Shown here: positions 1 to 6,444 of the stretch, one piece after another
Position numbering within the stretch: position 1 is the first letter of the stretch
How the letters are laid out: every line of letters begins with the position of its first letter
Origin: Burkholderiaceae bacterium
GTDB taxonomy: Bacteria > Pseudomonadota > Gammaproteobacteria > Burkholderiales > Burkholderiaceae_C
Assembly (NCBI GenBank): GCA_031276435.1
Contig: JAISNB010000134.1
Location: 1 to 7,469 of the forward strand
Length of the DNA stretch: 7,469 bases
Direction of reading: 5' to 3'
The notes under the pieces: model-generated
Told to the model about the DNA's origin: nothing
Database searches by the model: none
Seen by the model: only the letters and a program-made list of their open reading frames with translations
Made by a program: the position numbers and the translations under genes

Positions 1-123
1 GCCTCGCGGCGTCTCATCTGCAACGACGCGCGCTTTTACAGCCCGGCGGCCATTGCCGCCAGTGCGTTTTTTCATGCCGACTTCTGCTGCTTCAGTTGCC
101 CCTTTGCGCCTGTCGGGCCTTGA
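1..123 (+). other. Possible 3' end of an upstream reading frame
   Basis: The frame beginning at base 1 is open for 40 codons and stops with TGA at 121-123. Its codons up to about base 75 mostly end in G or C, as in the real genes here, whereas the metH frame over the same bases has a weaker bias. It could therefore be the tail of a preceding gene overlapping the metH start by about 50 bases. The last dozen codons (rich in Cys and Phe) do not look like a conserved C-terminus and I recognise no family. It may equally be non-coding leader sequence. Confidence 0.2.
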
Positions 124-2827
124 GCCTTTGGTGATTGGCGCGGACACCTTGTTCGTCAACATTGGCGAGCGCACCAACGTCACCGGCTCTCGGGCTTTTG
201 CGCGCATGATTCTCAACGGCGAGTTTGAGCAGGCGCTGGCCGTGGCGCGCCAGCAGGTGGAAAACGGCGCGCAGATTGTCGATGTGAACATGGACGAGGC
301 CATGCTCGACAGCCGTGCGGCGATGGTGAAGTTTCTCAACCTGATGGCCAGCGAGCCTGACATCGCGCGGGTGCCGGTGATGATCGATTCCAGCAAGTGG
401 GATGTGATCGAGGCTGGGCTGCAATGCATCCAGGGCAAGGGCATTGTCAACTCCATCTCCATGAAAGAGGGGGTGGAGGTTTTCAAGCGCCACGCCCGGC
501 TGGTCAAACGCTATGGCGCGGCGGCCGTGGTGATGGCTTTTGACGAGCGCGGCCAGGCCGATACCTATGCGCGCAAGACAGAGATTTGCGCGCGCGCCTA
601 CCGCATTCTGGTGGACGAAGTGGGTTTTGCGCCCGAGGACATCATCTTCGATCCCAACATTTTTGCCGTGGCCACGGGCATCGAGGAGCACAACAATTAC
701 GCCGTCGATTTCATCGAGGCCACGCGCTGGATCAAGCAAAACCTGCCGGGTGCCAAAGTGTCGGGCGGAGTGAGCAATGTGAGTTTTTCGTTCCGGGGCA
801 ACGACCCGGTACGCGAGGCCATTCACACGGTGTTCCTCTACCACGCCATTGGGGCGGGCATGGACATGGGCATCGTCAACGCGGGCATGGTGGGCGTGTA
901 CGACGAGCTGGAGCCTGACTTGCGCGAGCGCGTGGAGGATGTGGTGCTCAACCGCCGCCCCGATGCCGGCGAGCGGCTGGTGGAGGTGGCCGAGAGCGCC
1001 AAAGGCTCGGCCAGGGACGAGGGCAAAAAGCTCGAATGGCGCGGCACGCCTGAAAACCCGACGCCCGTTGGCGAGCGGCTGACGCACGCGCTGGTGCACG
1101 GGGTGACCGAGTTCATCGCGCAAGACACCGAAGAGGCCCTGCAAGCCGTGCTGGAAAAGGGCGGGCGACCGCTGCACGTGATCGAGGGGCCGCTGATGGG
1201 CGGCATGAACGTGGTGGGCGATTTGTTCGGCCAGGGCAAGATGTTCTTGCCGCAGGTGGTCAAGAGCGCGCGCGTCATGAAGCAGGCCGTGGCGCATCTG
1301 GTGCCCTATATCGAAGAAGAAAAGCGCCGCGACGAAGCCGCTGGCCGCGATGTGCGCTCCAAAGGCAAAATCGTCATGGCCACGGTCAAGGGCGATGTGC
1401 ACGACATCGGCAAGAACATCGTCACGGTGGTTTTGCAGTGCAACAATTTCGATGTGGTAAATCTGGGCGTGATGGTGCCGTGTCACGAAATCCTGGCGCG
1501 CGCCAAGGTGGAGGGCGCCGACATCATCGGCCTGTCGGGGCTGATTACGCCCAGCCTGGAAGAGATGCAGTACGTGGCTGGCGAGATGCAAAAAGACGCG
1601 CATTTCCGCATCCGCAAGATCCCGCTGCTCATCGGCGGCGCGACCACCAGCCGCGTGCACACCGCCGTCAAAATCGCGCCCGGCTACGACGGGCCGGTGG
1701 TCTACGTGCCAGACGCCTCGCGCAGCGTGAGCGTGGCGCAGGGGCTGCTTTCGGAACAGGCCGCGCAGTACGTGGCCGAGTTGAAGGCCGATTACGAAAA
1801 CGTGCGCCAACTTCACGCGGGCAAGAAGGCCGCGCCGCTCTGGCCCATCGACAAGGCGCGCGCCAACAAGACACGCATCGACTGGTCAAACTACACGCCG
1901 CCCGCGCCCAAATTCATTGGCAAACGCGCGTTTCGCAACATCGATCTGGCCACGCTGCTGCCGCTGATCGACTGGACGCCGTTCTTCCAAACCTGGGACT
2001 TGGCTGGCAAATACCCGGCCATCCTGAACGACGCGGTGGTCGGCGCTGAAGCGCGGCGCGTGTTTGCCGACGCGCAAGCCATGCTGCGGCGCGTGGTCGA
2101 AGGGCGCTGGATCAGCGCCAGCGCGGTGGCCGGCTTCTGGCCCGCGGCCAGCGTGCACGATGACGACATCGCGCTCTACACAGACGCATCGCGCAGTCAG
2201 GTGGCCCTCACCTGGCATGGCCTGCGCCAGCAAACCGAAAAGCACCCCGACGCCACGGGGCAAATGCGCCCGAGCCGCGCGCTGGCCGATTTTGTCGCCC
2301 CCGCAGGCAGCGCCGTGCGCGACCATCTGGGCGCGTTTGCCGTCACGGCAGGGCTGGGCGTCGAGCGCAAAGAGGCTGAATTCCTGGCGCGGCACGACGA
2401 CTACAGCGCCATCATGCTCAAGGCGCTGGCCGACCGCCTGGCCGAAGCCTGCGCCGAATGGCTGCACCAGCGCGTGCGCCAAGACCTGTGGGGCTACGCG
2501 CCCCGGGAGGCGCTGGATGGCGACGCGCTGATTGCCGGGCAATACCAGGGCATCCGCCCCGCGCCCGGCTACCCGGCCTGCCCGGATCACAGCGTCAAGC
2601 GCGCGCTGTTCGAGTTGCTGGGCGCGCACGAAATCGGCATGCGCCTGACCGAAAGCATGGCCATGTCGCCCGCGGCCAGCGTCTGCGGCTTCTACTTCAG
2701 CCACCCGGAAAGCTGCTATTTCAACGTGGGCAAAATCGACGCCACCCAGGTCGCCGACATGGCCGCGCGCCGCCACATGCCAGCAGCCGACGTGGAGCGC
2801 CTGCTGGCGCCCAACCTGAGCCTGTAA
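74..2827 (+). CDS. metH: Cobalamin-dependent methionine synthase, folate/B12/reactivation modules (split MetH)
   Basis: This cytoplasmic enzyme transfers the methyl group of 5-methyltetrahydrofolate through cobalamin to homocysteine, giving methionine (EC 2.1.1.13). The 917-residue protein aligns by eye with E. coli MetH from about residue 317 onward. The pterin-binding domain comes first (NIGERTNVTGS near the N-terminus, DSSKWDVIE, FDPNIFAVATGIEEHN). Next come the four-helix cap (EGPLMGGMNVVGDLFG) and the Rossmann B12 domain with D441-x-H443-x-x-G446, where His443 corresponds to the lower cobalt ligand His759. The C-terminal activation domain has Asp633 in DWTPFF and the SAM-binding RPAPGY at 828-833. 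The zinc-dependent homocysteine-binding module is absent, so a separate protein must supply it, as I recall for Burkholderiales. ATG 74 is chosen because conserved sequence begins about 15 codons later. TTG 53 is in frame, the frame stays open to base 1, and no clear Shine-Dalgarno supports either start. Confidence 0.95.
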   Translation: MPTSAASVAPLRLSGLEPLVIGADTLFVNIGERTNVTGSRAFARMILNGEFEQALAVARQQVENGAQIVDVNMDEAMLDSRAAMVKFLNLMASEPDIARVPVMIDSSKWDVIEAGLQCIQGKGIVNSISMKEGVEVFKRHARLVKRYGAAAVVMAFDERGQADTYARKTEICARAYRILVDEVGFAPEDIIFDPNIFAVATGIEEHNNYAVDFIEATRWIKQNLPGAKVSGGVSNVSFSFRGNDPVREAIHTVFLYHAIGAGMDMGIVNAGMVGVYDELEPDLRERVEDVVLNRRPDAGERLVEVAESAKGSARDEGKKLEWRGTPENPTPVGERLTHALVHGVTEFIAQDTEEALQAVLEKGGRPLHVIEGPLMGGMNVVGDLFGQGKMFLPQVVKSARVMKQAVAHLVPYIEEEKRRDEAAGRDVRSKGKIVMATVKGDVHDIGKNIVTVVLQCNNFDVVNLGVMVPCHEILARAKVEGADIIGLSGLITPSLEEMQYVAGEMQKDAHFRIRKIPLLIGGATTSRVHTAVKIAPGYDGPVVYVPDASRSVSVAQGLLSEQAAQYVAELKADYENVRQLHAGKKAAPLWPIDKARANKTRIDWSNYTPPAPKFIGKRAFRNIDLATLLPLIDWTPFFQTWDLAGKYPAILNDAVVGAEARRVFADAQAMLRRVVEGRWISASAVAGFWPAASVHDDDIALYTDASRSQVALTWHGLRQQTEKHPDATGQMRPSRALADFVAPAGSAVRDHLGAFAVTAGLGVERKEAEFLARHDDYSAIMLKALADRLAEACAEWLHQRVRQDLWGYAPREALDGDALIAGQYQGIRPAPGYPACPDHSVKRALFELLGAHEIGMRLTESMAMSPAASVCGFYFSHPESCYFNVGKIDATQVADMAARRHMPAADVERLLAPNLSL

Positions 2828-2891
2828 CAAGGCAGGCACCGCCAAACCTGTTGCCGCCAGAAAGCCGCGCCGCGCATGCGCCACACAAAGA

Positions 2892-2920
2892 GAAAAGCCC
2901 CGCGGCAAGCGGGGCTTTTC
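2892..2920 (+). terminator. Rho-independent terminator after metH
   Basis: A perfect 12-bp inverted repeat, GAAAAGCCCCGC (2892-2903) and GCGGGGCTTTTC (2909-2920), encloses a five-base GGCAA loop. It starts 65 bases after the metH stop. The T-run forms the end of the right arm and the matching A-run the start of the left arm, so it could act in both directions. It separates metH transcription from the downstream genes. Confidence 0.85.
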
Positions 2921-3013
2921 CAGTTTCGCATCCAGCAAGACATCGGCTCGCAGCGACCAACGCCTTGTTCCCAGTGAACTTAGTGTCCTCGAGTTTAGGC
3001 CAAAGCAAAATAC

Positions 3014-3031
3014 TTTGCAAGCTGTTGCAAA
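3014..3031. promoter_or_regulatory. Perfect inverted repeat TTTGCAA-N4-TTGCAAA (candidate operator)
   Basis: Arms TTTGCAA (3014-3020) and TTGCAAA (3025-3031) are perfect complements across a four-base GCTG spacer. A third related hexamer, TTGCAT, follows at 3038-3043. The site lies in the AT-rich part of the intergenic region about 290 bases before the usp start. The TTG...CAA layout loosely recalls FNR/CRP-family sites, but the FNR consensus TTGAT-N4-ATCAA is not matched. The repeat is seen directly; an operator role is inference. Confidence 0.4.
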
Positions 3032-3156
3032 TTGTGCTTGCATTTCTCTGTCACGGGGAAAACACGCGGCGGGCGCACAAAAAAGAGCCGGTTTTCGACC
3101 TGTTGCGCTGATGCAGGACAAAAACCATGGCGCGCACGGGCCAATAACACGCCCTG

Positions 3157-3180
3157 ATCTGTTGTCCATTGGCAACAGAT
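3157..3180. promoter_or_regulatory. Perfect inverted repeat ATCTGTTG-N8-CAACAGAT (candidate operator)
   Basis: Eight-base arms at 3157-3164 and 3173-3180 are exact reverse complements around an eight-base spacer. The 16-base centre-to-centre distance, about one and a half helical turns, is compatible with a dimeric helix-turn-helix regulator. The same arms could form an RNA hairpin if transcribed. The arms contain two of the six CTGTTG/CAACAG copies in this interval. It lies about 140 bases before the usp start codon. The regulator is unknown. Confidence 0.45.
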
Positions 3181-3270
3181 TGGCGCTGCGCCTGGCGCGC
3201 AACAGCCGCCACTGCCGCCAGCGTGCGCGCGGTTGCGCGTGGGTTAGCATTGAACCGTTGAAAGCACATC

Positions 3271-3292
3271 GCGGCCCGCCGCATCGGGCCGC
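3271..3292 (+). promoter_or_regulatory. GC-rich hairpin in the usp leader
   Basis: GCGGCCCG (3271-3278) pairs perfectly with CGGGCCGC (3285-3292) around a six-base loop. It is followed by CCCGTTTT, ending in four T residues at 3297-3300, then by the usp ribosome binding site at 3307-3311. Its position 14 bases before the Shine-Dalgarno suits an mRNA 5' stabilising stem, an attenuator, or a weak terminator for upstream transcription. The short T-run and the three C residues before it make it a poor canonical terminator. Confidence 0.45.
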
Positions 3293-3319
3293 CCCGTTTT
3301 GACCCCGGAGGCTCTACCC

Positions 3320-3742
3320 ATGAAAATTTTGCTTGCAGTCGATGGCAGCCGCTACACCAAGAAAATGCTGGCCTACCTGACCACGCACGAAGACCTGTTT
3401 GATGGCGCGCACGACTTCGTCGCACTGACCGTGCAAGCGGCCCTGCCCGCGCGGGCGCGCGTGGCCGTCGGCAAAGACGTGGTAGACGATTACTACCGCG
3501 AAGAGGCCGAAAAAGTGCTCAAACCCGTGCTCACCTACCTCAAGCGCCACCAGCTCAAGGCGCGCGGCGAATGGAAAGCAGGCCCCGCCGGTGAAATCAT
3601 CGCCCGCTGCGCCGCCAGCGGCAAATTCGACCTGGTGATGATGGGATCGCACGGACAAGGCGCGCTGGCCAACCTGGTCATGGGATCGGTGGCCACCAAA
3701 GTGCTGGCCAACTGCGAAATCCCCGTCCTGCTGGTGCGCTGA
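3320..3742 (+). CDS. Universal stress protein, single UspA-type domain
   Basis: This is a 140-residue cytoplasmic alpha/beta protein of the usual single-domain USP length. It opens with strand beta-1, ILLAVDGS (Asp8), and carries the nucleotide-binding motif G109-x2-G112-x9-G122-S123 (GSHGQGALANLVMGS). It ends with the typical last strand, IPVLLVR. The intact glycine motif places it with the ATP-binding MJ0577-like group rather than the non-binding E. coli UspA type. Such proteins usually dimerise and accumulate under stress, but the specific role is not readable from sequence. ATG 3320 is preferred over the in-frame TTG 3299 because GGAGG at 3307-3311 sits eight bases before it and the family begins at this Met. 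A long repeat-containing leader precedes the gene, suggesting separate regulation. Confidence 0.93.
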   Translation: MKILLAVDGSRYTKKMLAYLTTHEDLFDGAHDFVALTVQAALPARARVAVGKDVVDDYYREEAEKVLKPVLTYLKRHQLKARGEWKAGPAGEIIARCAASGKFDLVMMGSHGQGALANLVMGSVATKVLANCEIPVLLVR

Positions 3743-3772
3743 TGGTTTTGCGCATGGGGATTTCAAAGGACA

Positions 3773-3803
3773 TTCAGCAGGCGCCGCAAAGCATCGCTAT
3801 CAT
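3773..3803 (+). promoter_or_regulatory. Candidate promoter for a leaderless flavin reductase mRNA
   Basis: TATCAT at 3798-3803 matches the -10 consensus in five of six positions and ends six bases before the ATG at 3810. Transcription would therefore start at or next to the start codon. No Shine-Dalgarno is visible in front of this ATG, which agrees with a leaderless message. The -35 region is weak: TTCAGC at 3773-3778 with a long 19-base spacer. Co-transcription from the usp gene 67 bases upstream is the alternative. Confidence 0.3.
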
Positions 3804-3809
3804 CCGCCC

Positions 3810-4346
3810 ATGCACTCATCCGCCAACACTTCATTGTCCACAACCCCTGTCGCGCCAGTGGCGCGCGTGGAGGCGCCGCAGTTGCGCGCCGCGCTCGGCA
3901 TGTTTGCCACCGGGGTTGCCATCATGACCACGCGCGCCGCTGATGGAAGCCCTGTGGGGCTGACAGTCAACTCTTTCGCGTCGGTGTCGCTCGATCCACC
4001 GCTGGTGCTCTGGAGCCTGTCGCGCAAGTCGGGTTCGCTGCCCGCGTTTCGCCAGGCCACGCACTACGCCATTTTGGTGCTGGCCGTGGAGCAAAAGGCG
4101 CTGGCCGAATGTTTTGCCAAATCGGGCGTCGACCGCTGGCAAGGTTTGCCGATAACGGCGGGCGTGGGCGACGTGCCGCTGCTGCCCGATTGCGCGGCCA
4201 CGTTCGAGTGCCAGAGCCACGCCCAGCATGAAGCGGGCGACCACATCATTCTGGTGGGCGAAGTCCAGCGCGTGACTTTGCGCCAGCAGGCCCGTCCCCT
4301 GCTCTTTCACGGCAGCCGCTTTTACACCGAGCACCCTCTGGGATGA
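3810..4346 (+). CDS. Flavin reductase-like protein (FMN-binding split barrel)
   Basis: The 178-residue protein belongs to the flavin reductase-like family (HpaC/NtaB/DIM6 type), which uses NAD(P)H to reduce FMN or FAD, often for a two-component monooxygenase. After an unconserved leader of about 22 residues it shows LRAALGMFATGVAIMTT (25-41), G50-L-T-V-N-S-F-A-S-V-S-L-D-P-P64 for flavin binding, and the late G143-D-H145 signature followed by a glycine in VGEV. Length and motif order are normal for a standalone reductase. No oxygenase component is encoded in the window, so the electron acceptor is unknown. The N-terminal Ser/Thr/Pro/Ala-rich segment has no hydrophobic core and is not a signal peptide. 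The gene starts 67 bases after usp and ends 72 bases before gss, so it could share a transcript with either. Flavoprotein family is confident; substrate is not. Confidence 0.9.
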   Translation: MHSSANTSLSTTPVAPVARVEAPQLRAALGMFATGVAIMTTRAADGSPVGLTVNSFASVSLDPPLVLWSLSRKSGSLPAFRQATHYAILVLAVEQKALAECFAKSGVDRWQGLPITAGVGDVPLLPDCAATFECQSHAQHEAGDHIILVGEVQRVTLRQQARPLLFHGSRFYTEHPLG

Positions 4347-4408
4347 GCGCGCGCAGGCCGCCGCGCGCCGCGTTGCGTCACGGGCGCAGGTAGGGCGCGG
4401 GGCCACAC

Positions 4409-4413
4409 GGGGA
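4409..4413 (+). promoter_or_regulatory. Ribosome binding site of gss
   Basis: GGGGA at 4409-4413, with five bases before ATG 4419, gives a usable though not perfect Shine-Dalgarno. It supports this ATG, which also matches the N-terminal length of E. coli Gss closely. No convincing promoter is visible in the GC-rich 72-base gap after the flavin reductase gene, so read-through from upstream is likely. Confidence 0.5.
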
Positions 4414-4418
4414 TCACC

Positions 4419-6308
4419 ATGTCAGCACAGCAGGGCAGCCCGCACGAGCCTTTTGGCACGCTGCTTGGCCACGCGCCGGGCGGGGTTGCCATCTACTCGT
4501 CGGACTATGCCAGCGCCGATCCGCAGCAGTATCCGGATGACGCCTCGTTTCGCAGCCACATCGGGCGCGAATGCCTGGGCTACAAATGGCAGTGCGTCGA
4601 ATTCGTGCGGCGCTTCCTGTACCTGAACCACGGTTATGTTTTCACCGATGTGGGCAAGGCCTACGAGATTTTTTCCCTGCGCTTTGTGCGCCGGGTCATC
4701 AACGACGCCATCTTGCCCCTGCAAGCCTTTGCCAACGGCGGCCCCAGGGCGCCGGCTCCCGGCGCGCTGCTGATCTGGCAGGAAGGCGGCGAGTTCAAGG
4801 GCACGGGCCACGTGGCCGTCATCACCGAGGTTCTCGCGGACAAGGTGCGCATTGCCGAACAGAACGTGCTGCACACCCGCTTGCCCGCGGGCCAGCAATG
4901 GACGCGCGAATTGCCCCTGCACGCCACGCCCGAGGGCTATGCGATTGAAGACACCTTTGACGACACGCGGATTCTGGGCTGGATGATCCAGACCCTTGAT
5001 GCCACGCACAGCCTGCCCGCGCCGCGCACGCCAGCCCACCTGCTGCAAATCCATGCCGCGCGGCTGCCCGAGCGGGGCCAGTTTGCTGGCCCCTGGCTCG
5101 ACGAGCGCGACCCGGTGCAAGCGGCCTACGTGGCCGCCCGCGGGCACAGCATCCACCGCGACGACCCGTACCGCTACTTCACAATCACGGAGCAGGCCGA
5201 GCAAGAACTGGTCAGGGCGACCAACGAGCTGCACCTGATGTACCTGCACGCCACCGACAAGGTGCTCAAGGACGACGCCTTGCTGGCGCGCTTCAACGTG
5301 CCTGAAATCCTGTGGCCGCGGCTGCGCCTGTCGTGGCACGAGCGCCGCCACCAGACCATTGCTGCTCGCATGGACTTCTGCATGGACGCGCGCGGCCTGA
5401 AAGTGTACGAATACAACGCCGACTCGGCCTCCTGCCACACCGAAGCCGGATTGATCCTGCGGCAATGGGCGCAGCAAGGCGGCCTGAGCGAAGGCGCCGA
5501 CCCGGCGCGCGGCCTGCTCAACGCGTTGATCGATAGCTGGAAACACAGCGACGCGCTGCCCTTTGTCCACATCCTGCAAGACAACGACAGCGAAGAAAAC
5601 TACCACGCCCTGTTCATGCAGCGCGCGCTCACCCGGGCCGGATTTGGCACCCGCATCCTGCGCGGACTGGACGCCCTGCGCTGGGACAGGCGTGGCCGCC
5701 TGATGGACGATCAGGATCGCCAGGTCGACTGCGTCTGGAAAACCTGGGCCTGGGAAACCGCGCTGCAACAACTGCGCAAGGAATGCGAAGAAGAACACCT
5801 GGCCGCCCTGCCCGTGCGCACCGGCACCCACCCCGGCGGCGGCAAAGTGCGCCTCATGGACGTATTGCTGCGCCCCGAAGTCAAGGTCTTCGAGCCGCTG
5901 TGGACCGTCATCCCCAGCAACAAGGCCATCCTGCCCGTGCTGTGCTCGCTTGGCATCCCCCGCTCGCGCCACCTGCTGGACGCCAGCTTTGAACTGACCG
6001 AACCACTCGCGCGCGAAGGCTACGCCATCAAACCCATTGCCGGGCGCTGCGGCAACAACATCGAACTGGTCGACAACCGGGAACAAACACTGGACAAAAC
6101 CACTGGAAATTTCTCCGGGCAAAACAACATCTACCAGCAACTGTGGTGCCTGCCCAATGTAGACGGACGCCACGTGCAGATATGTGCCTTCACCGTTGGC
6201 GGCCGCTACGGCGGCGCCTGCCTGCGCGCCGACCCATCACTGGTCATCACCGGCGACAGCGACATGCAACCCCTGCGCGTCATCCCCGCACCGCAAAACC
6301 GCCAGTAG
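4419..6308 (+). CDS. gss: Bifunctional glutathionylspermidine amidase/synthetase
   Basis: This cytoplasmic enzyme joins the glycine carboxylate of glutathione to spermidine using ATP (EC 6.3.1.8), and a second domain hydrolyses the conjugate (EC 3.5.1.78). The 629 residues compare with about 619 in E. coli Gss, with very high visible similarity throughout. The N-terminal CHAP-type cysteine amidase (about 30-180) has the catalytic residues at the same numbers as E. coli: Cys59 in KWQCVEF, His131 in GTGHVAVIT and Glu147 in RIAEQNV. The C-terminal ATP-grasp synthetase (about 205-620) has R317 and D319 in ARMDFCMD, and E331, N333, S336 and S338 in YEYNADSAS, which match the substrate and Mg sites. 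It also has YAIKPIAGRCGNNIEL near 535-550 and TVGGRYGGACLR near the end. Both activities should be intact. Base composition resembles its neighbours, so no recent transfer is evident. Regulation by oxidation of the amidase cysteine is known for E. coli Gss. Confidence 0.97.
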   Translation: MSAQQGSPHEPFGTLLGHAPGGVAIYSSDYASADPQQYPDDASFRSHIGRECLGYKWQCVEFVRRFLYLNHGYVFTDVGKAYEIFSLRFVRRVINDAILPLQAFANGGPRAPAPGALLIWQEGGEFKGTGHVAVITEVLADKVRIAEQNVLHTRLPAGQQWTRELPLHATPEGYAIEDTFDDTRILGWMIQTLDATHSLPAPRTPAHLLQIHAARLPERGQFAGPWLDERDPVQAAYVAARGHSIHRDDPYRYFTITEQAEQELVRATNELHLMYLHATDKVLKDDALLARFNVPEILWPRLRLSWHERRHQTIAARMDFCMDARGLKVYEYNADSASCHTEAGLILRQWAQQGGLSEGADPARGLLNALIDSWKHSDALPFVHILQDNDSEENYHALFMQRALTRAGFGTRILRGLDALRWDRRGRLMDDQDRQVDCVWKTWAWETALQQLRKECEEEHLAALPVRTGTHPGGGKVRLMDVLLRPEVKVFEPLWTVIPSNKAILPVLCSLGIPRSRHLLDASFELTEPLAREGYAIKPIAGRCGNNIELVDNREQTLDKTTGNFSGQNNIYQQLWCLPNVDGRHVQICAFTVGGRYGGACLRADPSLVITGDSDMQPLRVIPAPQNRQ

Positions 6309-6352
6309 CGGCGTAAGGCTTGTCTTGATTGCGCGCGCCAGCCGTGGCGGCC

Positions 6353-6382
6353 TTGCGCTTTGCGCCGGAGTGCGCATATAAC
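6353..6382 (+). promoter_or_regulatory. Candidate sigma-70 promoter of cbpA
   Basis: TATAAC at 6377-6382 matches the -10 consensus in five of six positions and stands out in GC-rich sequence. TTGCGC at 6353-6358 is a partial -35 with an 18-base spacer. Transcription would start around 6389, leaving a leader of about 55 bases before the cbpA ATG. No heat-shock (sigma-32) consensus and no CIRCE inverted repeat is seen nearby. Confidence 0.5.
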
Positions 6383-6444
6383 TCTTGTCATGTCACTTGC
6401 GACTGTCCGCCGCCGCCAGCCACGGCAGGCAGAAACCGACGGCC

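Larger units (their letters stand above)
2848..3205. repeat. Cluster of six CTGTTG/CAACAG hexamers
   Basis: CTGTTG occurs on the + strand at 2848-2853, 3022-3027, 3100-3105 and 3159-3164. Its complement CAACAG occurs at 3173-3178 and 3200-3205. Five of the six extend to the heptamer CTGTTGC on their own strand. A given hexamer counted on both strands would be expected about 0.2 times in this length of random sequence. Reading the coding regions by eye I saw it only about once more (CAACAG near 6969). It may be a dispersed regulator-binding motif or remnants of a short repeat family; no binding protein is identified. Confidence 0.5.
2828..3319. other. Long non-coding interval between metH and the usp gene
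   Basis: No reading frame here resembles a protein. The interval begins with the metH 3' untranslated region and terminator. It then passes into a noticeably AT-richer stretch at roughly 2975-3125, while both flanking genes are strongly GC-rich. It contains two perfect inverted repeats (3014-3031 and 3157-3180), six CTGTTG/CAACAG hexamers, and a GC hairpin just before the usp ribosome binding site. This points to a control region for the stress gene, possibly with an unannotated small RNA. I found no convincing sigma-70 promoter: the best pair, TTGCAA at 3015-3020 and TTGCAT at 3038-3043 with 17-base spacing, is weak. Confidence 0.6.

Noticed and set aside
92..1816. 574-codon open frame on the minus strand inside metH
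   Set aside because: It is in exact codon register with metH. Antisense stops there would require sense TTA, CTA or TCA codons, which GC-rich genes avoid. The translation is compositionally odd (His/Ala/Arg/Gly-rich) with no recognisable domain, while the + strand protein is unmistakable.
3169..3185. Sigma-54-like promoter TTGGCA...GC (GG-N10-GC) before usp
   Set aside because: GG at 3171-3172 and GC at 3183-3184 have the right spacing and TTGGCA is good. The -12 element is imperfect, however, the site overlaps the 3157-3180 palindrome, and GG-N10-GC is common by chance in GC-rich DNA. There is no enhancer-binding protein gene nearby.
1886..3250. 454-codon open frame on the minus strand across the metH 3' end and intergenic region
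   Set aside because: It has the same in-register antisense origin over metH, then runs through the terminator and the repeats. It shows no domain, no conserved start and no ribosome binding site.
4347..4418. Terminator or promoter between the flavin reductase gene and gss
   Set aside because: There are only GCGCGC-type self-complementary runs typical of GC-rich DNA. There is no T-run and no credible -10/-35 pair.
4422..6173. 583-codon open frame on the minus strand inside gss
   Set aside because: It is in codon register with gss, so it is a codon-bias shadow. The predicted protein has no recognisable family.
6309..6444. Heat-shock control element (CIRCE or sigma-32) before cbpA
   Set aside because: There is no TTAGCACTC-N9-GAGTGCTAA-like repeat and no CTTGAA/CCCCAT pair. 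The region is better explained by the TATAAC -10 at 6377-6382.
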